Shown here: piece after piece, positions 36,059-45,714 of the stretch
Layout of the letters: each line of letters begins with the position of its first letter
How positions within the stretch are numbered: position 1 is the stretch's first letter
Assembly (NCBI RefSeq): GCF_001270965.1
Contig: NZ_LGIA01000025.1
Span: 1-64,000, forward strand
Direction of reading: 5' to 3'
Source: Sunxiuqinia dokdonensis
Lineage (GTDB): Bacteria; Bacteroidota; Bacteroidia; Bacteroidales; Prolixibacteraceae
DNA length: 64,000 nucleotides
The notes under the pieces: generated by a model
What the model was told of the DNA's origin: nothing
What the model saw: only the letters and a program-made list of their open reading frames with translations
The model's database searches: none
Position numbers and translations under genes: made by a program

Positions 36059-36718
36059 ATGGCATTCAAAAAAAGAACCACCGAAGCCGCGGCGTTGGAG
36101 CAATACCGGGTTTCATTAGAAAACGTTAAAACGCAACCGACCATTTCCTCTACAATGACGGAATATGGGTATACCCCCGAAGTCATTGGTGTAGGCGAGA
36201 ATCTCTTTGCAAACACCCTGCTGGTTTACAACTCGAATAAAACCGAGGATGACGAAACTTCTGCCGCCAAAGCAGTTTTTAAAGGAAAGCTAAACCTACT
36301 GACCAGCCTGTATCGGGCCCACCGGAAGAAAGCCAAAGTCGTTTTCCGAAACGATCCGGTAACCCTTAATCTCCTTGGCATTGGTGGTAGCCAGCCAGAT
36401 TCATACGTAAATCGGATGGGAATGATGAAAAAGTTCTATGCCGAAATTTCGAGCAATGAAGAGCTGCGAACCAAGATCATCCGCCTAAAAGTTGCTGAAG
36501 AAGAATTCGGCCAGGCATCAAGCCTGATTGTTGAGACCGAAACGGCTCGTGCTGATTACCTTCGGGAAATTGGGGAGTCGGAAGATATGACCAAGCAAAA
36601 AGATACCGCCTTTGCCGAACTGGACGACTGGATGAGCGAATTTTATGCCGTGGCTAAAATTGCACTCGAAGATCATCCGCAATTGTTGGAAGCGCTCGGC
36701 TTATCCATAAGAAGTTAA
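36059..36718 (+). CDS. Conserved hypothetical protein, mostly helical
   Basis: 219 residues, soluble, no signal peptide or membrane segment. The sequence is helical, with a low-complexity start MAFKKRTTEAAALEQYRVSL and the central LTSLYRAHRKKAKVVFRNDP. I do not recognise the family. The reading frame has good codon use and is followed by a bidirectional terminator. It lies alone between the 21-bp repeat and argB. Confidence 0.75.
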   Translation: MAFKKRTTEAAALEQYRVSLENVKTQPTISSTMTEYGYTPEVIGVGENLFANTLLVYNSNKTEDDETSAAKAVFKGKLNLLTSLYRAHRKKAKVVFRNDPVTLNLLGIGGSQPDSYVNRMGMMKKFYAEISSNEELRTKIIRLKVAEEEFGQASSLIVETETARADYLREIGESEDMTKQKDTAFAELDDWMSEFYAVAKIALEDHPQLLEALGLSIRS

Positions 36719-36727
36719 TAAAGGAAT

Positions 36728-36767
36728 AAAAAAAACGATCCGGCCTCAGTCAGGCTGGATCTTTTTT
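36728..36767. terminator. Bidirectional terminator closing the arginine cluster
   Basis: A stem of 10 pairs (36737-36746 with 36752-36761, five-base loop), flanked by a run of A on the left and six T on the right, serves both the plus-strand gene and argB. The argB stop TAA overlaps the T run. Confidence 0.92.
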
Positions 36768-37536
36768 AGTCACCTACCAGAGTGGTCCCCCCCTTTTGCA
36801 GTCCTTCGATATTGGTAATCCGAACCTGGTGCACGCCTTTGCTAATCGCATTGAAACTGTTATCCAGCTTAGGGATCATCCCCGTATGAATGGCGCCCGA
36901 TACCTGCAAAGCTTTAAATCCGGCATGGTTCAGCGACTGGATCACCGAGTAATCATCATCCGCATTTTCGAGCACTCCAGGCTTTTCGAAACAATACACC
37001 AGTTCCACTTCAAAATAACGACTAAAACCAATGGCAGCCTCTGCCGCAATGGTGTCGGCATTGGTGTTCAGCAGTTGGCCTTTTTTATCGTGTGTCAACG
37101 GTGCCAGCACCGGCACCACATTTTTTTCGACCAAAAGCTTCAGCTCATCCACATGCACGGCAACCACATCGCCCACAAAGCCATAATCGATGTCTTTCAC
37201 CGGACGTTTTACCGCCTGCATGTAGTTCAAATCGGCACCGGTAAGACCAATGGCGTTGATGCCGCTGGCCTGCAATTGTGCCACGATGTTTTTGTTGACC
37301 AATCCGCCATATACCATGGTCACCACTTCGAGCATGGCCTGATCAGTAATGCGGCGTCCGTCTACCATCTTGGTTTCAATGCCGAGTCGTTCGGCCATGG
37401 CCGTTGCCGAGCGGCCACCACCATGCACCAGCACCTTTAGTCCTTCCAACTGAGAAAACCGGTTCAACAAGTCTTGCAGTGAATCGCTTTCCTCAACAAC
37501 TTTTCCGCCAACTTTAACCAGGGTGAGTTTTTGCAT
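36766..37536 (-). CDS. argB: N-acyl-L-glutamate 5-kinase (ArgB family)
   Basis: Phosphorylates the N-acylated glutamate of the arginine pathway, probably N-succinylglutamate here given the argF' type. 256 residues, amino-acid-kinase fold with LTLVKVGGKVVEE, VLVHGGGRSATAMAERLGI and VPVLAPLTHDKKGQLLNTNAD. It is the last gene of the minus-strand cluster, 202 bases after argF', with a mobile-looking element between. It is shorter than regulated NAGKs, which fits the non-hexameric, arginine-insensitive type. Confidence 0.93.
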   Translation of the reverse strand: MQKLTLVKVGGKVVEESDSLQDLLNRFSQLEGLKVLVHGGGRSATAMAERLGIETKMVDGRRITDQAMLEVVTMVYGGLVNKNIVAQLQASGINAIGLTGADLNYMQAVKRPVKDIDYGFVGDVVAVHVDELKLLVEKNVVPVLAPLTHDKKGQLLNTNADTIAAEAAIGFSRYFEVELVYCFEKPGVLENADDDYSVIQSLNHAGFKALQVSGAIHTGMIPKLDNSFNAISKGVHQVRITNIEGLQKGGTTLVGD

Positions 37537-37648
37537 ATCGTTTTAAATATCGAACAAAAAATAAGGAATAAGAAATCCAGAAGTCTCCGCCCTTCAATTT
37601 TTACATTTCTTATTTCTTGTTCGGTGTTTCTTATTTTTTTGATTGTTA

Positions 37649-37720
37649 GTCATCCTGAACTTATTTCAAAACCTCTATCGAAAAGCAGATCCCGATCCGG
37701 CAGTTGCCGGACGGGATGAC
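37649..37720 (+). repeat. Small inverted-ended element, copy A (argB-argF' gap)
   Basis: 72 bp beginning GTCATCCTGAACTT and ending GGGATGAC, so the ends are short inverted repeats. Positions 37688-37721 (34 bases, with an internal hairpin around CCGGCAGTTGCCGG) are an exact reverse complement of 38753-38786. It looks like a REP/MITE-type non-coding element. Confidence 0.8.
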
Positions 37721-37738
37721 GCTTTTTCAAAGGGTTTG

Positions 37739-38689
37739 CTATTTCATTTGATCCAACATCATCTTCAGCACGGCCTGTGCCGAGAACAGCCGGTTTTCTG
37801 CTTCAGGAACGACAATTGAATTGGGGCCGTCGATCACCGAGTCGCTCACAATCATGTTCCGGCGTACGGGGAGGCAATGCATAAATTTGGCGTTGTTGGT
37901 GACTGCCATTTGCCGGTCGGATACGGTCCAGCTGCGATCTTTCGACAGCACCTGGCCATAGTCGCTGTATGATGCCCAGCTTTTTGCATAAATGAAATCG
38001 GCGCCCTCAAAAGCCTTCATCTGGTCGTATTCGGGTTTCAGATCGCCCATAAACTCCGGTGCCAGTTCGTAGCCTTCCGGATGAGTAACCACCAATTCGT
38101 AATCGGTTTGGCGCATCCACTCGACAAACGAGTTGGGTACGGCCTGTGGCAAAGCGCGTGGGTGCGGCGCCCAAGTCATCACCACTTTGGGACGAGCCTT
38201 GGTTTTGTGTTCTTCAATGGTCAGGTGATCAGCGAACGACTGCAACGGATGACGGGTAGCCGCTTCCATACTTACCACGGGTACGCCGGCGTAATCAACA
38301 AACTGCTGGATGATCTTTTCCTGATAATCGTCTTCGCGGTTTTCAAACTTCGCGAACGACCGCACCCCAATGATGTCGCAATACTTGCCAATCACCGGCA
38401 CCGCCTCGCGAATATGCTCCGGCTTATCGCCATCCATGATCACGCCCAGCTCGGTCTCCAACTTCCAACCGCCTTCGTTAATGTCAAAAACAATCACATT
38501 CATTCCCAGGTTAATGCCCGCTTTTTGGGTGCTTAGCCGCGTACGCAGGCTCGAGTTGAAGAAAACCAACAACAGCGTTTTGTTTTTTCCAAGAGACTGA
38601 AACTGATAAGGATCCTTTTTTAGTTGAAGGGCGAGTTTCAACGCCTCATCCAGGTTATCCAGGTCGTGTACTGATGTAAAGTGTTTCAT
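37739..38689 (-). CDS. argF': N-succinyl-L-ornithine transcarbamylase
   Basis: Carbamoylates N-succinylornithine in the Bacteroides-type arginine route. 316 residues from MKHFTSVHDLD. Carbamoyl-phosphate binding is in FNSSLRTRLS, with AATRHPLQSFADHLTI and FMHCLPVRRNMIVSD. Pro90 in DGDKPEHI is the residue that distinguishes the succinyl enzyme of Bacteroides fragilis from acetyl-type AOTCases, which have Glu there. It is flanked on both sides by inverted copies of a small element. The start upstream at 38707 is not family-like. Confidence 0.93.
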   Translation of the reverse strand: MKHFTSVHDLDNLDEALKLALQLKKDPYQFQSLGKNKTLLLVFFNSSLRTRLSTQKAGINLGMNVIVFDINEGGWKLETELGVIMDGDKPEHIREAVPVIGKYCDIIGVRSFAKFENREDDYQEKIIQQFVDYAGVPVVSMEAATRHPLQSFADHLTIEEHKTKARPKVVMTWAPHPRALPQAVPNSFVEWMRQTDYELVVTHPEGYELAPEFMGDLKPEYDQMKAFEGADFIYAKSWASYSDYGQVLSKDRSWTVSDRQMAVTNNAKFMHCLPVRRNMIVSDSVIDGPNSIVVPEAENRLFSAQAVLKMMLDQMK

Positions 38690-38698
38690 AGTTAGATT

Positions 38699-38730
38699 AA
38701 ATTCCAAGTTTTAAATTCTAAATTCCAAGT
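38699..38730. repeat. AAATTCCAA-type dispersed intergenic repeat
   Basis: Three variants of AAATTCCAAG within 32 bases. Similar runs occur at 43319-43349 and 61346-61361, all in intergenic gaps. Confidence 0.55.
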
Positions 38731-38753
38731 ATTGAATACTACAACTGAGCCCC

Positions 38754-38844
38754 GTCATCCCGTCCGGCAACTGCCGGATCGGGATCTCTGTCATAAAGGG
38801 AAAGGCAATAAAAAATACAGCTTCTGAAACAAGTTCAGAATGAC
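38754..38844 (-). repeat. Small inverted-ended element, copy B (argF'-proA gap)
   Basis: 91 bp, opposite in orientation to copy A. On the minus strand it begins GTCATTCTGAACTTGTTTCA and ends CGGGATGAC. The 34 bases at 38753-38786 are identical in inverted form to 37688-37721. The middle part differs in length and sequence between copies. Confidence 0.8.
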
Positions 38845-38859
38845 TTGCGCTACGCCAGT

Positions 38860-40110
38860 CTACTTCGGTCTGACCTGCCCATTCCCATCAATCAGGTATT
38901 TGTAGCTGGTGAGCTCTTCCAATGCCATCGGGCCCCGGGCGTGCAGTTTTTGGGTTGAAATTCCAATCTCAGCTCCCAGTCCAAACTGTGCGCCATCGGT
39001 AAATGCTGTTGACACGTTACAATAAACCGACGAAGCATCGACCATCTTTCTAAATAAATCCAGCCGCTCCTCGTTTTCCGAAATGATGGCTTCGCTGTGT
39101 TTTGAGCTGTAAGCAGCAATGTGATCCAGCGCATCGATGAAACTAGGAACCGTTTTCACCGACATGCGATAGCCTAAAAACTCGGTTCCAAAAGATTCTT
39201 CGGTGGCTCGCTCCAGCAATGCCGACGGGTAATGGCCATTCAAGGCAGCATAGGCTTTTTCGTCAGCATAAATGACCACCTTACTGTCAGGCAAATTGGC
39301 GCACAGCTGCGGCAAATCAGCCAAACGGCTTTCGTGCAGCACCAGACAGTCCAGGGCATTGCAAACACTGGGGCGACGGGTTTTGGCATTCTCCACAATC
39401 GCCTGTCCCTTATCGGCATCGCCATACTCATCGAAATAGGTGTGGCAAATTCCGGCTCCGGTTTCAATGACTGGAATGCTGGCATTTTCGCGCACATAGT
39501 CGATCAATCCTTGCGAACCGCGTGGAATCAGCAGATCGACATAGCCGCGCGCATTCAGAATCTCCGCTGTAGCAGCACGATCGGCTGGTAAGAGCGTGAG
39601 TATATTGTGGTCAACACTGTGCTTTTCCAACACCGAGTGAATGACTTTAACAATGGCCGTATTTGAATCAATGGCATCGCTTCCGCCTTTTAAAACACAG
39701 GCATTACCCGATTTCAGACACAGGGAAAACACATCGAAGGTGACATTTGGCCGGGCTTCATAAATAATTCCAATCACCCCAAAAGCTACCGAAACTTTTC
39801 GAATACGCATGCCATTGGGGCGGGTGGTTTCACTTAAAATCCGGCCCAAAGGCGAAGGTAAAGACGCGACATTACGGATATCAGAAGCAATTCCTTCGAT
39901 CCTTTCCGGGCTTAGTTTCAAGCGATCAAACTTGGGATCGGCCGGGTCCATCCGGCTCAAATCCTTTTGGTTTTCAACCAATACGGCTTCGGTATGTTCC
40001 AAAGCAGCATCGGCAAGATCATTCAAAATCGCGTTGATTTTGTCTTCGCTCAGCAAAGCCATACTTCTGCTGGCTTTCAATGTCAATTCCAATTGTTTTT
40101 TTACCTCCAT
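38860..40110 (-). CDS. proA: Glutamate-5-semialdehyde dehydrogenase
   Basis: Reduces gamma-glutamyl phosphate to glutamate semialdehyde, the second step of proline synthesis. 416 residues of the aldehyde dehydrogenase superfamily: [27 protein letters not shown], and the catalytic-cysteine segment [18 protein letters not shown]. It is followed by argF' in the same direction and preceded by proB with a 147-base gap. Confidence 0.96.
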   Translation of the reverse strand: MEVKKQLELTLKASRSMALLSEDKINAILNDLADAALEHTEAVLVENQKDLSRMDPADPKFDRLKLSPERIEGIASDIRNVASLPSPLGRILSETTRPNGMRIRKVSVAFGVIGIIYEARPNVTFDVFSLCLKSGNACVLKGGSDAIDSNTAIVKVIHSVLEKHSVDHNILTLLPADRAATAEILNARGYVDLLIPRGSQGLIDYVRENASIPVIETGAGICHTYFDEYGDADKGQAIVENAKTRRPSVCNALDCLVLHESRLADLPQLCANLPDSKVVIYADEKAYAALNGHYPSALLERATEESFGTEFLGYRMSVKTVPSFIDALDHIAAYSSKHSEAIISENEERLDLFRKMVDASSVYCNVSTAFTDGAQFGLGAEIGISTQKLHARGPMALEELTSYKYLIDGNGQVRPK

Positions 40111-40257
40111 GGTTCCTACCGTTAAATTATTAAAAGTCCCCTTCCCTGGGGGAGGAAGGGGACAAACTCAGAATATTTTGACTATTGAAGTCAACAAAAA
40201 GGGGGTTGTTATAGAAAAGGGTATAAATAACTATCCTGAGCTTTTATCATTCATTTT

Positions 40258-41349
40258 TTAATCTTCACTTAAATATAAATAGTCGTAATGCACCACTGGC
40301 CTTTGTTTGGGTGAGTCGCCCTCGGCCTTGACTTTATCAGCCGAATACTGCGATTTACCCCAGCCCACCAGCCGGCCTTTTTCATCAATAATTTTCACAA
40401 TGTCGCCGCGCTTAAACAGCCCTCGCACCTCGGTTACTCCAATGGGTAACAAACTGGTGGCCTTGGTAGAAAACAGCGCTTCTTTGGCTCCCTGGTTAAT
40501 GATTAACTCACCTTTGGCAAAACTGTGCGAGTACGCAATCCACTTTTTGACGTTCGACGACTTCCGCTTTTCCGCTTTAAAGTAGGTGTGCGCCACCCGA
40601 CGATCCTTGCTCAAAATATCGGTCAGCACTTCATCGCGCAAACCATTGGCAATGTGAACCGAAATGCCCTCCTTCGCCACTTTTCGGGCAATGGAACTCT
40701 TTGTGAGCATCCCGCCCCGGCCAAAACCCGACTTCTGCGGCAAAATCTTGTCCATCCAGTCGCGATCTTTCAGATGAATCTCCTCAATGATCCTAGACCC
40801 GGGCAAGTTTGGGTCACCATCGAAAATCCCGTCGATGTTACTGAGGATAATCAGCGCATCCGAATTTTGCATCGAAGCAATCAGGCCCGACAGCTCGTCG
40901 TTGTCGGTAAACATCAGCTCGCTCACCGAAATGGTGTCGTTCTCATTGACAATCGGCACGACTCCATTCTCAAGTAAAGTGGTGAAGCAGTTCTTCATGT
41001 TCAGGTAATGATTGCGCTCGCCAAAATTATCTTTGGTGGTCAGCACCTGGGCACAGGTAATGCCATGTTCATTGAAAAACCCAGCGTACTGATTGATCAT
41101 TTTCACCTGACCAATAGCCGACCACAACTGCCGCGATGACACCGTATCCAGCTTTTTGGTTAGTTTTACTTCGCTTCGTCCGGCAGCAACCGCTCCCGAC
41201 GATACCAGGATCACTTCAACCCCACGCTTGTACAGGCTGGCAATCTGGTCGACCAAATGCTTCATTCGGGCAACATTCAATGTCCCATCAGACTTAGTTA
41301 GAACGTTACTACCTACTTTTATGGTAATCTTTTTATAGTTGAAACTCAT
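40258..41349 (-). CDS. proB: Glutamate 5-kinase
   Basis: Phosphorylates glutamate at the gamma carboxyl for proline synthesis. 363 residues: amino-acid-kinase domain (KITIKVGSNVLTKSDG, VILVSSGAVAAGRSEVKL, VNENDTISVSELMFTDND) plus a C-terminal PUA domain from about residue 275. It starts 11 bases after the proC stop, so it is coupled to proC. Confidence 0.96.
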   Translation of the reverse strand: MSFNYKKITIKVGSNVLTKSDGTLNVARMKHLVDQIASLYKRGVEVILVSSGAVAAGRSEVKLTKKLDTVSSRQLWSAIGQVKMINQYAGFFNEHGITCAQVLTTKDNFGERNHYLNMKNCFTTLLENGVVPIVNENDTISVSELMFTDNDELSGLIASMQNSDALIILSNIDGIFDGDPNLPGSRIIEEIHLKDRDWMDKILPQKSGFGRGGMLTKSSIARKVAKEGISVHIANGLRDEVLTDILSKDRRVAHTYFKAEKRKSSNVKKWIAYSHSFAKGELIINQGAKEALFSTKATSLLPIGVTEVRGLFKRGDIVKIIDEKGRLVGWGKSQYSADKVKAEGDSPKQRPVVHYDYLYLSED

Positions 41350-41360
41350 GTTTCCTTTTT

Positions 41361-42158
41361 CTAGCCACGCTCAATTTTGTTGAACGAGGCAATCAAACCC
41401 TGAATAACCGAGGAGCTGAATCCCTTATGCTCCATCTCATTAATCCCCGTAATGGTGATTCCCCTCGGCGTGGTGACTTTGTCAATCTCCCGCTCCGGAT
41501 GATGTCCGGTGTTCATAATCAGCTGTACGGCACCCTTGACCGTTTGCGCAGTAATAAACTGGGCCATTTCAGCGCCAAAGCCCATCTCAACCCCACCCTG
41601 CATGGCCGCACGCACATAACGCAACGCAAAGGCAGTTCCGCACGATGCCAGTACGGTTGCCGCAGCCATCAATTCTTCCTGAATCACCACCGTTTTTCCC
41701 AACTGGTCAAACAGCGTTTGTACGGTTTCCAGATGGGCATCAGCCTGGCCATTGCCCGAAATGCAGGTCATCGACTCCTGCAAAGAAATGGCCGTATTGG
41801 GCATCACCCGAAAGATGATGGATTCGTTGCCAATCAGCTTGGCCAAATCACTCAACGACACGCCGGCAGCAATGGAAACGATGATTTTATCCAAAGTCAA
41901 CGCCGGTTTTATTTGGTCAATCACTTTTTCAACATGATACGGTTTTACCGCCAAAATCACCAAATCGGCTGTTTTTGCCGCTTCCAGGTTATCCTGAAAG
42001 GTGTTCACTCCTTTGGCTTGGAATCCTTCCAGAACATTTTTTCGGGGATCAGCAATGGTAATGGCCGAAGGTTCAATGTAACCCGATTTCAGCAGGCCAT
42101 TGACAATGGCTCCGCCCATGTTCCCTGCTCCTATGATGGTGATCTTTCCAACTTTCAT
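41361..42158 (-). CDS. proC: Pyrroline-5-carboxylate reductase
   Basis: Reduces pyrroline-5-carboxylate to proline. 265 residues with the NAD(P) motif ITIIGAGNMGGAIVNGLLKSG and the C-terminal conserved LMNTGHHPEREIDKVTTPRGITI. Two bases separate it from the argD stop and eleven from proB. Placing the proline genes inside the arginine cluster ties the two glutamate-derived pathways into one transcript. Confidence 0.96.
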   Translation of the reverse strand: MKVGKITIIGAGNMGGAIVNGLLKSGYIEPSAITIADPRKNVLEGFQAKGVNTFQDNLEAAKTADLVILAVKPYHVEKVIDQIKPALTLDKIIVSIAAGVSLSDLAKLIGNESIIFRVMPNTAISLQESMTCISGNGQADAHLETVQTLFDQLGKTVVIQEELMAAATVLASCGTAFALRYVRAAMQGGVEMGFGAEMAQFITAQTVKGAVQLIMNTGHHPEREIDKVTTPRGITITGINEMEHKGFSSSVIQGLIASFNKIERG

Positions 42159-42160
42159 TT

Positions 42161-43315
42161 TTAGTCTATTTCGTTTGAATGAACATGCAATTCACTCAGT
42201 ACTTTTTCAAATTTTTCGATAAAATAAGCAGCCTGCTCCATGGTTAGCGACAATGGAGGCAGCAAACGAATAATATGTGCCCCGGACACTCCGGTAAATA
42301 TTTTTCCCTCAAACAACAGCTTTTGGCGAATGGGCTTCACTTCTTCGTCGAACTCAATGCCGATCATGAGTCCTTTTCCCCGTACATCTTTAACACCGCT
42401 GATCCGAGAGAGTTCTTGCAGTAGAAAATTTCCTACTTTTTCAGCATTAGTAACCAGATTTTCCTGTTTCATGATTTCCAGCACCGCAATTCCAGCAGCA
42501 CAAGCCAGGTAGTTGCCACCAAAAGTGGTTCCGAGCATCCCGTGCCAGGGCTTCAGTTGCGGACTGATCAAGACGCCACCAATTGGAAAACCATTGCCCA
42601 TTCCCTTGGCCATGGTAATCATGTCGGGCTGAACTTTGGTATATTGAAAAGCAAAAAACTTACCACTACGCCCGTAGCCCGACTGAATTTCATCCAAAAT
42701 GAGCAGAGCACCATGTTGTTTGCACAATACACTCAATTGTTCCAGAAAATCCGGATTCGGAACATGAATGCCGCCAATTCCCTGGATGCCTTCAATAATC
42801 ACGGCAGCAATATCGTCGGCCTGCAGTTGCTTTTCGACAGCTTCAATGTTGTTGAACGGCAGAATCACCGCATTGTCAGTTTCATTAACCGGCGCAATAA
42901 TTTTTGGATTGTCGGTTACCGCAACCACCGCCGAGGTGCGGCCGTGGAAGCCTTTTTTGAAGCTGATGACTCTTTTTCGACCCGTAGCAAACGAAGCCAG
43001 CTTAAGTGCATTTTCATTGGCTTCAGCACCAGAGTTGCACAAAAACAACTGGTAATCGTCCAACCCGGAAAGTTGCCCCAGTTTGTCGGCCAACTCCTGC
43101 TGCTGCGGAATCTTTACCGAATTGCTGTAAAAACCAATCCGCTGCAACTGTTCGCCAATTTTACTAACATAAACCGGATGACTATGCCCCACCGAAATCA
43201 CCGCATGACCACCATATAAATCAAGGTAACGGTTTCCGGCATCGTCCCATACGTAGCATCCTTCGGCTTTCACCGGAGTAATGTCAAACAATGGATATAC
43301 GTCGAATAATTTCAT
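42161..43315 (-). CDS. argD: N-succinylornithine aminotransferase (ArgD family)
   Basis: PLP enzyme converting the N-acylglutamate semialdehyde to N-acylornithine. 384 residues from MKLFDVYPLF. PLP-binding region: LLILDEIQSGYGRSGKFFAF and the Schiff-base lysine in ITMAKGMGNGFPIGGVL; FCNSGAEANENALK is also present. It follows argC by 74 bases with an AAATTCCAA repeat between. The acyl specificity (succinyl) is inferred from the adjacent argF' type. Confidence 0.94.
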   Translation of the reverse strand: MKLFDVYPLFDITPVKAEGCYVWDDAGNRYLDLYGGHAVISVGHSHPVYVSKIGEQLQRIGFYSNSVKIPQQQELADKLGQLSGLDDYQLFLCNSGAEANENALKLASFATGRKRVISFKKGFHGRTSAVVAVTDNPKIIAPVNETDNAVILPFNNIEAVEKQLQADDIAAVIIEGIQGIGGIHVPNPDFLEQLSVLCKQHGALLILDEIQSGYGRSGKFFAFQYTKVQPDMITMAKGMGNGFPIGGVLISPQLKPWHGMLGTTFGGNYLACAAGIAVLEIMKQENLVTNAEKVGNFLLQELSRISGVKDVRGKGLMIGIEFDEEVKPIRQKLLFEGKIFTGVSGAHIIRLLPPLSLTMEQAAYFIEKFEKVLSELHVHSNEID

Positions 43316-43318
43316 GTT

Positions 43319-43349
43319 CAAATTCCAAGTTTCAAATTCCAAATTCCAG
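43319..43349. repeat. AAATTCCAA-type dispersed intergenic repeat
   Basis: In the argC-argD gap, three copies of CAAATTCCAA-like sequence in 31 bases, similar to 38699-38730. Confidence 0.5.
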
Positions 43350-43389
43350 GCATGTCAGCTTGTCGCTAACAGCTTGTGGCTTGAGGCTC

Positions 43390-44358
43390 CTAAAAAGCCA
43401 CCGCCTTTAAATTCAATCCTACTTTTTCGTTCAGGCCAAACATCAGGTTCATGTTTTGTACGGCCTGTCCCGAAGCGCCTTTCAGCAGGTTGTCCGTCAC
43501 GCTCAAAATCAACAATTTGCTGCCGTGCTTTTCCAAATAAAGAACGGCCTTATTGGTGTTCACCACCTGTTTCACATCCGGGTTCTCGCTGGTCACAAAA
43601 ACAAACGGATGGCTGGCATAATAATCTTCATAAAGCTTAACCGCTTCCTCAGCCGTTCCTTCAAAATCAGTATAAACCGAAGCAAAGATCCCGCGGGTGT
43701 GGTTTCCGCGAACCGGGACAAAATTGACATCAAAGTCAAACGAATTTTGCAGCTGCTGAAAGCTTTGACGAATTTCGCCCAAGTGCTGGTGCTGAAAAGC
43801 TTTGTAAACCGACACATTGCTGTTTCGCCAGCTAAAGTGCGAGGTTTTGCTTGGCGCCTGTCCTGCTCCGGTCGAACCGGTGATGGCATGCACATGCAAT
43901 TCGTTTTTCAGCAAGCCGGCAGCAGCCAGCGGCAACACCGCCAGTTGAATTCCCGTAGCGAAGCAGCCCGGATTGGCAATTCGCTTCGATGCACGAATCA
44001 GTTCGCGGTTGATTTCGGGCAAGCCATAAACAAAGTCATTTCCTTCGGCTTTCAAACGGAAATCATGACTGAGGTCGATGATTTTAACCGACGCAGGAAT
44101 ACTTGTACTTTCAATAAATTCCTTTGATTTTCCGTGGCCCATGCACAAAAACAAAACATCGGCCTTGGTCAAATCCGGATCAGCCTCAAATGTCAAGCTT
44201 GTTTCGCCAACCAAATCGCGATGAACAGCATCGACCAAATTGCCCGCATTGCTGCTGCTCTGCACAAAGGCAATGGCTGCTTCGGGATGGTTCAGCAAAA
44301 TGCGAATCAACTCACCAGCGGTATATCCTGCTCCTCCTATTATTCCAACTTGAATCAT
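43390..44358 (-). CDS. argC: N-acyl-gamma-glutamyl-phosphate reductase
   Basis: NADPH-dependent reduction of the acylglutamyl phosphate. 322 residues with the Rossmann start VGIIGGAGYTAGELIRIL and the active-site cysteine in KRIANPGCFATGIQLAVLPL. It sits 14 bases after the argG stop, clearly cotranscribed. Confidence 0.95.
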   Translation of the reverse strand: MIQVGIIGGAGYTAGELIRILLNHPEAAIAFVQSSSNAGNLVDAVHRDLVGETSLTFEADPDLTKADVLFLCMGHGKSKEFIESTSIPASVKIIDLSHDFRLKAEGNDFVYGLPEINRELIRASKRIANPGCFATGIQLAVLPLAAAGLLKNELHVHAITGSTGAGQAPSKTSHFSWRNSNVSVYKAFQHQHLGEIRQSFQQLQNSFDFDVNFVPVRGNHTRGIFASVYTDFEGTAEEAVKLYEDYYASHPFVFVTSENPDVKQVVNTNKAVLYLEKHGSKLLILSVTDNLLKGASGQAVQNMNLMFGLNEKVGLNLKAVAF

Positions 44359-44372
44359 GAACGTTCTCCGAA

Positions 44373-45566
44373 TTAATATTTTTTATTGACTGAATTGTAA
44401 ATCTTCAGTGATGTTCCCAAAATCTTGGTGAAGCCTTTGACATCTTCGCTGGTCCAGGCTTTGTTCATTTCGCCGTACTCGCCAAAGTCCGATTTCATCA
44501 AGTCGTTATCGGACTCAATACCGACCAAAACATAGTGGTACGGTTTCAGCTTGATAATGACTTTCCCTGTCACAGTTTCCTGCGTATTTTCGAGGAATTT
44601 TTCGATGTCGCGCATCACCGGATCAAGATAAAGCGCTTCATGCAAAAACATGCCATACCAGTTGGCCAATTGCTCTTTCCAGTACATTTGCCATTTGGTC
44701 AAGGTATGTTTCTCAAGCATTTGGTGTGCTTTTATAATCAGCATAGGGGCAGCAGCCTCAAAACCTACCCGGCCTTTGATTCCGATAATCGTATCGCCAA
44801 TATGCATGTCGCGGCCAATGGCAAAAGGAGCAGCCAGATCTTCCAACGCTCGAATGGCGTCAACCGTATTAAAGTATTTTTTACCGTCAACACCTTTCAG
44901 CTCACCTTCAACAAAATCAAGCGAGATCTCTTTTTCTCCTTTTTCCTTCAACTGTGACGGATAAGCTTCCTCGGGCAGTGTTTTTTCAGAGGTCAGTGTT
45001 TCCTTTCCGCCAATGCTCGTTCCCCACAGGCCTTTGTTGATCGAATAGGCCATCTTTGACCAATCGGCTTCAACGCCATGTTCTTTCAAGTAGTCAATTT
45101 CTGCCTGGCGGCTAAGCTGCAAATCACGGGTTGGCGTTAAAATCTTGATGTCGGGTGCCAGCACTTCAAAAGTGAGGTCGAAACGAACCTGGTCGTTTCC
45201 GGCACCAGTACTACCGTGCGCCACGTATTTGGCTCCAATTTTTTTGGCATATTCAATGATGGCAATGGCCTGAAAAACCCGTTCCGAACTAACCGAAATC
45301 GGGTAAGTATTGTTTCGAAGGACGTTGCCATATACCATGTAACGAATACACTTATTGTAATAAGTATCGGTTACATCCAGCGTGACATGCTTGGCTGATC
45401 CGAGTTCATAGGCACGCTTTTCGATATCGTCCAACTCTTCGGCACCAAAGCCACCCGTATTCGCAATTGCCGTGTAAACTTCCAGGTTTTTTTCTACTGA
45501 CAAATACTTGGCGCAAAAGGACGTATCTAAACCTCCGCTGTATGCTAATACGACTTTTTCTTTCAT
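44373..45566 (-). CDS. argG: Argininosuccinate synthase
   Basis: Joins citrulline and aspartate with ATP. 397 residues from MKEKVVLAYSGGLDTS, whose SGGLDTS is the PP-loop of the family; further conserved segments are KYVAHGSTGAGNDQVRFDL and YSINKGLWGTSIGGKE. A gap of 148 bases separates it from the upstream GNAT gene. An in-frame start ten codons earlier is not family-like. argH is outside the window. Confidence 0.96.
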   Translation of the reverse strand: MKEKVVLAYSGGLDTSFCAKYLSVEKNLEVYTAIANTGGFGAEELDDIEKRAYELGSAKHVTLDVTDTYYNKCIRYMVYGNVLRNNTYPISVSSERVFQAIAIIEYAKKIGAKYVAHGSTGAGNDQVRFDLTFEVLAPDIKILTPTRDLQLSRQAEIDYLKEHGVEADWSKMAYSINKGLWGTSIGGKETLTSEKTLPEEAYPSQLKEKGEKEISLDFVEGELKGVDGKKYFNTVDAIRALEDLAAPFAIGRDMHIGDTIIGIKGRVGFEAAAPMLIIKAHQMLEKHTLTKWQMYWKEQLANWYGMFLHEALYLDPVMRDIEKFLENTQETVTGKVIIKLKPYHYVLVGIESDNDLMKSDFGEYGEMNKAWTSEDVKGFTKILGTSLKIYNSVNKKY

Positions 45567-45714
45567 GTTTATTCGTTTTATAAAAAGTGATGACACCAGT
45601 TCAGCATTTCTACTGAAAACTTACAACTTTACTAACCTTATTATTTCCCCGCCGCTGCAATGCTCATGAACCGGGTTAACGATTCAATACAGCTTTGGGA
45701 TCATTTGAAGAAAA

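Noticed and set aside
41427-42164. 245-codon plus-strand frame opposite proC
   Set aside because: It is a shadow of proC, which has clear reductase motifs.
38860-43315. Horizontal transfer of the proline genes into the arginine cluster
   Set aside because: Spacing is tight, style is uniform, and the arg-pro arrangement is, as far as I recall, common in Bacteroidota. I see no boundary signature apart from the small elements around argF'.
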